DNA from: Gammaproteobacteria bacterium
GTDB lineage: Bacteria; Pseudomonadota; Gammaproteobacteria; Enterobacterales; Alteromonadaceae
Reading direction: 5' to 3'
DNA: 49,442 nt
Assembly: GCA_018826295.1 (NCBI GenBank)
Contig: JAHJZX010000003.1
Location: forward strand, 1 to 49,442
The position numbers and the translations under genes were made by a program. The notes below the pieces were generated by a model. That model saw only the letters and a list, made by a program, of their open reading frames with translations. It had not been told where the DNA came from and searched no databases. Numbering within the stretch: position 1 is the stretch's first letter; the number at the start of each line of letters is the position of its first letter. Positions 45,653-49,442 of the stretch are shown in pieces.

Positions 45653-46837
45653 ATGAGCAGCGTTACTTCAAGTACACAGTTTGATATCTGCATCGTCGGT
45701 GGCGGTATGGTCGGCGCCGCTATTGCTCTGGCATTAGGTCAGGCCGGTTTGCAGGTGGCTTTGGTAGAACGGCATTTGCCGGCAGACTTTATTGCCGACA
45801 GTCTGCCGGATCTGCGGGTATCGTCTATTAATCTTGCCAGTGAAGCCTGGCTTACAGAGCTGGGTGCCTGGCAAGCGCTGTCACAAATGCGGCTTTGCCC
45901 TTATCAGCGACTGCAAGCCTTTGAGCAGCCGCACAGTGTGGTTACCTTTAATGCGGCAGATATAAAACGCACCCATTTGGGCCATATTGTTGAGAACAAC
46001 CTATTGCAACAGGCATTGTGGCAGCAGTTTGGTAGCAAGGTGCAGCTGTTTTGCCCGGCTTCAGTAACGGCACTTGAGCAAAGCGCAGATAGCGCTGTAC
46101 TGACACTGGATAGCGGTAAGCAACTTTGCAGTAAGCTGGTGATTGCCGCCGATGGCGGTAATTCGCAGCTTCGCCGGTTAGCCGGTATTGGCAGCAATGG
46201 CTGGCAATATCGTCAGGCCTGCTTAGTGGCGTTGGTAAACACGCCTTACCCACAGCAGGATGTAACCTGGCAGCAATTTACACCAACGGGACCCAAGGCT
46301 TTTTTGCCACTTAATGGCCAGCAAGGCTCAGTGGTATGGTACGAAGAGGCCACAAAAGTAAAACAGCTGGCGGCGCTGAATCCGGCGCAGTTAACTCAGC
46401 AACTGATTAACGCTTTTCCGCCACAAATTGGCGAGGTAGAGGTGGTTGCCAGCTCCTGGTTCCCATTGGCGCGCATGGATGCTAACCGTTACTACGCCGG
46501 CCGTGTGGTGCTGGCCGGTGATGCCGCCCATACTATTAATCCGTTGGCAGGTCAGGGCGTCAACCTCGGGTTTGCTGATGCTAAATTATTAACAGAGCTG
46601 ATTATCGATGCCCGGCGGCATAATGACGATATTGGCAGTGAGCAGCTGCTACAACGCTATCAGCGCAAGCGCAAGCCGGCAAACTTATTGATGATGAGCG
46701 CGATGGATGGCTTTTACCAGGTATTTGGTAACGATATTACGCCGCTGCGTAAGCTAAGACAGTTGGCATTAAGTGTGGCCGCGCGCAGCACAATGTTGAA
46801 AACGCTGGTAGCGCGTTATGCTGTCGGTTCGCAATAA
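45653..46837 (+). CDS. ubiF: UbiF-type ubiquinone biosynthesis FAD monooxygenase
   Basis: A 394-residue class A flavin monooxygenase. It has the Rossmann FAD loop GGGMVGAAIALALGQAG with the final acid VE, the DG motif (VIAADGGNS) and the second FAD motif GDAAHTINPLAGQGVNLG. The UbiH/UbiF/VisC family hydroxylates ubiquinone precursors. UbiF (2-octaprenyl-3-methyl-6-methoxy-benzoquinol hydroxylase) is preferred over UbiH or VisC because in E. coli ubiF likewise lies next to the Met-Leu-Gln tRNA cluster. The paralogue assignment rests on that synteny and length (391 in E. coli). Confidence 0.82.
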   Translation: MSSVTSSTQFDICIVGGGMVGAAIALALGQAGLQVALVERHLPADFIADSLPDLRVSSINLASEAWLTELGAWQALSQMRLCPYQRLQAFEQPHSVVTFNAADIKRTHLGHIVENNLLQQALWQQFGSKVQLFCPASVTALEQSADSAVLTLDSGKQLCSKLVIAADGGNSQLRRLAGIGSNGWQYRQACLVALVNTPYPQQDVTWQQFTPTGPKAFLPLNGQQGSVVWYEEATKVKQLAALNPAQLTQQLINAFPPQIGEVEVVASSWFPLARMDANRYYAGRVVLAGDAAHTINPLAGQGVNLGFADAKLLTELIIDARRHNDDIGSEQLLQRYQRKRKPANLLMMSAMDGFYQVFGNDITPLRKLRQLALSVAARSTMLKTLVARYAVGSQ

Positions 46838-46859
46838 GCAGGGAGTCTTATGTCAGCAA

Positions 46860-46954
46860 TCCGGTTGCAACACCTACAGTGCTCGCCACAGCAACTCGTC
46901 CTTAGCCTACGGCAGGACTCAGACACTCTGTGGCTGTGCGCTGCAGGGTTCCAA
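46860..46954 (-). repeat. Structured intergenic repeat, copy 2 (inverted)
   Basis: The same outer framework as the copy at 42506-42599, on the opposite strand: CACAGAGTGTCTGAG ... CGAGTTGCTGTG and GGTGTTGCAACCGGA are retained. The inner stem is different but still pairs (TCCT..GCC with GGC..AGGA, 46899-46917). This is a compensated stem, implying selection on structure. Confidence 0.65.
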
Positions 46955-47005
46955 CCTTTTCTCGATAGCAGATTAGAACTCTTTTGGCGCAGCCGCAGAA
47001 AAGCA

Positions 47006-47029
47006 AAAACCCAGCCTAAGCTGGGTTTT
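47006..47029. terminator. Terminator of the tRNA operon
   Basis: AAAACCCAGC (47006-47015) and GCTGGGTTTT (47020-47029) form a symmetric stem with a CTAA loop, directly past the last tRNA-Gln gene. Confidence 0.8.
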
Positions 47030-47038
47030 ACTGTTTAA

Positions 47039-47113
47039 TGGCAGGGGCGGCTGGATTCGAACCAACGCATGGCGGGATCAAAACCCGCTGCCTTACCGCT
47101 TGGCTACGCCCCT
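47039..47113 (-). tRNA. tRNA-Gln (anticodon TTG), second copy
   Basis: A 75-base cloverleaf with encoded CCA. Acceptor AGGGGCG pairs with CGCCCCT; the anticodon loop reads TTTTGAT (anticodon TTG) and the T-loop GGTTCGAATCC is normal. It is identical to the copy at 47177-47251. Confidence 0.95.
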
Positions 47114-47176
47114 ACAGAAACTTATGTGTGATCGTCGTTTGGCAGGATGTTACTAAAACTACGTTCACTGAATTAA

Positions 47177-47251
47177 TGGCAGGGGCGGCTGGATTCGAAC
47201 CAACGCATGGCGGGATCAAAACCCGCTGCCTTACCGCTTGGCTACGCCCCT
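47177..47251 (-). tRNA. tRNA-Gln (anticodon TTG), first copy
   Basis: Identical 75-base sequence to the copy at 47039-47113, with anticodon TTG and encoded CCA. Tandem Gln genes are also found in the corresponding E. coli cluster. Confidence 0.95.
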
Positions 47252-47281
47252 GCAAAAACTTGTGTGCAACCACTTATAAAG

Positions 47282-47366
47282 TGGTGCGGAGAGAGAGACT
47301 CGAACTCTCACGCCTCGCGGCGCTGGAACCTAAATCCAGTGCGTCTACCAATTCCGCCATCCCCGC
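47282..47366 (-). tRNA. tRNA-Leu (anticodon TAG)
   Basis: An 85-base type II tRNA with a long variable arm. The acceptor starts GCGGGGA, the anticodon loop contains TTTAGG (anticodon TAG), and CCA is encoded. Confidence 0.95.
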
Positions 47367-47385
47367 ATGCACAGGTAAGTAAAAG

Positions 47386-47462
47386 TGGTGGCTACAGCGG
47401 GAATCGAACCTGCGACCCCAGCATTATGAGTGCTGTGCTCTAACCAGCTGAGCTATGTAGCC
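47386..47462 (-). tRNA. tRNA-Met (anticodon CAT), elongator
   Basis: A 77-base tRNA whose acceptor GGCTACA pairs with TGTAGCC; anticodon loop CTCATAA gives CAT. The sequence resembles elongator metT/metU of E. coli rather than the initiator. It is first in a Met-Leu-Gln-Gln operon. Confidence 0.95.
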
Positions 47463-47493
47463 ACTATTTACTTGACCTAAGCAAGTGGCGCGT

Positions 47494-47522
47494 ATTATCC
47501 AGAACTGCCCCTATAGCGTCAA
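47494..47522 (-). promoter_or_regulatory. Sigma-70 promoter of the tRNA operon
   Basis: On the minus strand TTGACG (47517-47522), a 17-base spacer and GATAAT (47494-47499) precede tRNA-Met. A GC-rich discriminator (CGCGCC) follows, as in stringently controlled tRNA promoters. Confidence 0.8.
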
Positions 47523-47600
47523 CCGTTTTTTTGCGTTTAAAAATCAATGTTGGTTTGTTTGCCGATTTAATATGCAAAATGCTGGTTTCGCAGGCAATAA

Positions 47601-47630
47601 AAAAGCCGTTGTCGGCAAACAACGGCTTTT
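47601..47630. terminator. Terminator of ychF
   Basis: AAAAGCCGTTGT (47601-47612) and ACAACGGCTTTT (47619-47630) pair around a 6-base loop; A- and T-runs on both sides allow use in either direction. It lies 18 bases beyond the ychF stop. Confidence 0.85.
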
Positions 47631-47647
47631 TTTATCAAAAATTTTAC

Positions 47648-48739
47648 TTAGACGTTGAAGCGGAAATGCATTACGTCGCCATCTTTTACGATGTAATCTT
47701 TACCTTCTAAGCGCCACTTGCCGGCTTCTTTTGCTCCGGCTTCACCGTTGAACTGCACAAAGTCGTTGTAAGCGATAACTTCGGCGCGGATAAAGCCTTT
47801 TTCAAAGTCGGTGTGGATAACACCGGCCGCTTGTGGTGCGGTAGAACCTACCGCAACTGTCCAGGCGCGGACTTCTTTTACCCCAGCGGTAAAGTATGTG
47901 TGCAGGTTAAGCAGTGAATAACCACCACGAATAACCCGGTTTAAGCCCGGCTCTTCTAAGCCCATATCGGCCATAAATTCGGCTTTTTCGTCGTCGTCCA
48001 GTTCGGCAATTTCAGATTCAATTGCCGCGCATACCGGCACTACTATTGCACCTTCTTTGTCGGCAATGGCCTGCACGATATCTAAGTACGGGTTATTTTC
48101 AAAGCCGTCGTCCATCACGTTAGCAATGTACATGGTCGGTTTAATAGTTAAGAAGTTCATATAAGCGATTAAGGCTTTTTCTTCTTTATCAAGCGGTAGC
48201 TGGCGCAAAGTATGGCCTTGCTCTAAATGCGCTTTAACTTTTTCCAGCACTGTCATTTCAGCTTTGGCGTCTTTGTCGCCGCCTTTAGCTTTTTTGCTGA
48301 CACGGAAAATGGCGCGCTCGGCGCTGTCCATATCAGACAGCACTAATTCCATATTAATGGTGTCGATATCGTCAGCCGGGTCTATTTTGCCGGCAACGTG
48401 AATAATATTTTCATCGTCAAAACAACGCACCACGTGGCCGATAGCGTCAGTTTCGCGGATATTGGCTAAAAACTTATTACCCAGGCCTTCACCGCGTGAT
48501 GCGCCTTTGACTAAACCGGCGATATCAACGAACTCCATGGTAGTTGGCAGTACACGTTGTGGATTCACAATTTGCGCCAGTTTATCCAGCCGTAAATCGG
48601 GTACTGGCACGACGCCAGTGTTGGGTTCAATAGTACAGAACGGAAAGTTAGCCGCTTCAATGCCTGCCTTAGTTAACGCGTTAAACAGGGTGGATTTGCC
48701 TACGTTAGGTAAGCCAACGATGCCACATTTGAAACCCAT
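47648..48739 (-). CDS. ychF: YchF/OLA1-family translation-associated ATPase
   Basis: A 363-residue Obg-like P-loop protein with G1 GLPNVGKST, the [11 protein letters not shown]3 region and [13 protein letters not shown], a coiled coil, and a C-terminal TGS domain (about 280-363, ending MHFRFNV). YchF binds ribosomes and prefers ATP over GTP; it affects stress tolerance. The gene order rplY-pth-ychF is conserved in gammaproteobacteria. Length equals the 363 residues of the E. coli protein. Confidence 0.96.
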   Translation of the reverse strand: MGFKCGIVGLPNVGKSTLFNALTKAGIEAANFPFCTIEPNTGVVPVPDLRLDKLAQIVNPQRVLPTTMEFVDIAGLVKGASRGEGLGNKFLANIRETDAIGHVVRCFDDENIIHVAGKIDPADDIDTINMELVLSDMDSAERAIFRVSKKAKGGDKDAKAEMTVLEKVKAHLEQGHTLRQLPLDKEEKALIAYMNFLTIKPTMYIANVMDDGFENNPYLDIVQAIADKEGAIVVPVCAAIESEIAELDDDEKAEFMADMGLEEPGLNRVIRGGYSLLNLHTYFTAGVKEVRAWTVAVGSTAPQAAGVIHTDFEKGFIRAEVIAYNDFVQFNGEAGAKEAGKWRLEGKDYIVKDGDVMHFRFNV

Positions 48740-48781
48740 AATAGTATCCTTTACGTGCTGTAAATAGTTGTACCGGCTGTA

Positions 48782-49384
48782 TCAGCTGGCTTTAAAACTG
48801 TGTAAGCGATGCTGAGCTTTAATCAGGCCATCACGGGCCAGAATATCGAAACAACACGTCGCTTCATCAATACTTTGTTCAATCAGATTTTGTTCACTGG
48901 CTGGGGCTTTACCCAGCACATAGCCGGTTACCCGATCTTTATGGCCCGGGTGGCCAATGCCTAAGCGCAAACGGTAAAAATTCTGGTTATTGCCAAAGCG
49001 GGAAATAATATCGCGCAAGCCATTGTGGCCGGCATGGCCGCCACCTAGCTTAAATTTTGCCACACCGGGTTCCAGTGCCATTTCATCATGCGCTACCAGA
49101 ATGTGTTCGGGGGCCAGCTTGTAAAACTGTGCCATAGCCAGCACGGCTTTACCGCTTAAATTCATAAAAGTCGTGGGAATAAGTAACTTGAATTCCTGCC
49201 CGGCACAGACAAACTTGCCGGTGTAACCGAAAAACTTCGGCTCGTTTTTTAAGCTGACATTAAAGGCGTGGGCCAGCTGCTCAACAAACCAGACGCCGGC
49301 GTTGTGCCGTGTCTGGCTGTATTCCGGGCCTGGATTACCCAGGCCCACAATCAACTGAATGGCTGATTGAGTAGTGTCAGACAT
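48782..49384 (-). CDS. pth: Peptidyl-tRNA hydrolase
   Basis: A 200-residue enzyme with [20 protein letters not shown] (catalytic His after R), [25 protein letters not shown] (catalytic Asp) and [13 protein letters not shown]. It cleaves peptidyl-tRNAs released from stalled ribosomes and recycles tRNA. It overlaps the end of rplY by one base (TAATG) and precedes ychF by 42 bases. Confidence 0.96.
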   Translation of the reverse strand: MSDTTQSAIQLIVGLGNPGPEYSQTRHNAGVWFVEQLAHAFNVSLKNEPKFFGYTGKFVCAGQEFKLLIPTTFMNLSGKAVLAMAQFYKLAPEHILVAHDEMALEPGVAKFKLGGGHAGHNGLRDIISRFGNNQNFYRLRLGIGHPGHKDRVTGYVLGKAPASEQNLIEQSIDEATCCFDILARDGLIKAQHRLHSFKAS

Positions 49385-49442
49385 TACTCAGCGGCAGTTT
49401 CTTCAGCGTCAGCTGCTTTACCAGCTGGTTTGTTCACAGATA
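49384..49442 (-). CDS. rplY: Ribosomal protein L25 (Ctc form), C-terminal fragment
   Basis: Only the last 19 codons are in the window: a small-residue, acidic tail ([15 protein letters not shown]) with a TAA stop overlapping the pth ATG. L25/Ctc proteins often carry such a tail, and rplY-pth-ychF is the usual order. The call is from position and tail; the core domain is outside the window. Confidence 0.7.
   Translation of the reverse strand, partial: SVNKPAGKAADAEETAAE

Noticed and set aside
46850..47038. A 62-residue gene after ubiF.
   Set aside because: It lies wholly across the structured repeat and the tRNA terminator, and its translation has no recognisable protein character.
47038..47443. 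Open frames over the tRNA cluster.
   Set aside because: They are translations of tRNA genes on the opposite strand.

Overview
The window looks like a chromosomal segment of a gammaproteobacterium, probably of the Alteromonadales/Rheinheimera-Alishewanella kind. This is inferred from gene content (Na+-pumping oxaloacetate decarboxylase, PqiABC, the rplY-pth-ychF order, and ubiF next to a Met-Leu-Gln-Gln tRNA operon); no rRNA marker is present. The flanks are GC-richer housekeeping DNA. The middle 17.7 kb is clearly AT-richer and is an inserted Tn7-like transposon.

Left flank (1-18153): a duplicated 79-bp intergenic repeat; a TonB-dependent receptor divergent from a secreted glycerophosphodiester phosphodiesterase; the pqiABC lipid-transport operon; the oadGAB Na+ pump; a MepM-type murein endopeptidase divergent from tyrS; acnA; and an MscS-family channel.

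Tn7-like element (18154-35836): terminal 10-bp inverted repeats (TGGAGGCTCC), internal 22-bp TnsB-type sites ending in TGAACGG/TGAACGC, and a 4-bp AGAG direct repeat flanking both ends. The transposition operon tnsA-tnsB-tnsC-tniQ runs leftwards and ends next to the left end, so all cargo lies upstream of tnsA. Cargo from left to right: a repeat-rich AT tract with a sigma-like regulator; small unknown genes and a hairpin-rich noncoding stretch; a three-gene leftward operon (metallo-beta-lactamase-fold protein, a single-chain E2-E1-JAB ubiquitin-like conjugation/deconjugation protein, and a four-helix membrane protein); then a rightward set with a CoiA-like zinc protein, a secreted protein, an unknown protein, and a Septu-like ATPase + HNH nuclease pair. 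The element therefore carries at least two likely anti-phage modules. The E2-E1-JAB/MBL/membrane operon is the most interesting candidate: it has the layout of type II CBASS, but an MBL-fold protein stands where the nucleotide cyclase would be.

Right flank (35837-49442): two SPFH (stomatin-like) proteins with an Arc-like regulator, an AEC permease, a GIY-YIG protein, an RhlE-type helicase, an Xre/MbcA-RES toxin-antitoxin pair, a PpiC parvulin, the agmatine-to-putrescine genes aguA-aguB, a periplasmic peroxiredoxin, ubiF, four tRNA genes, ychF, pth and the last codons of rplY. A structured intergenic repeat with a variable inner stem occurs twice here (near 42.55 kb and 46.9 kb). No CRISPR array, rRNA gene or replication origin was seen.
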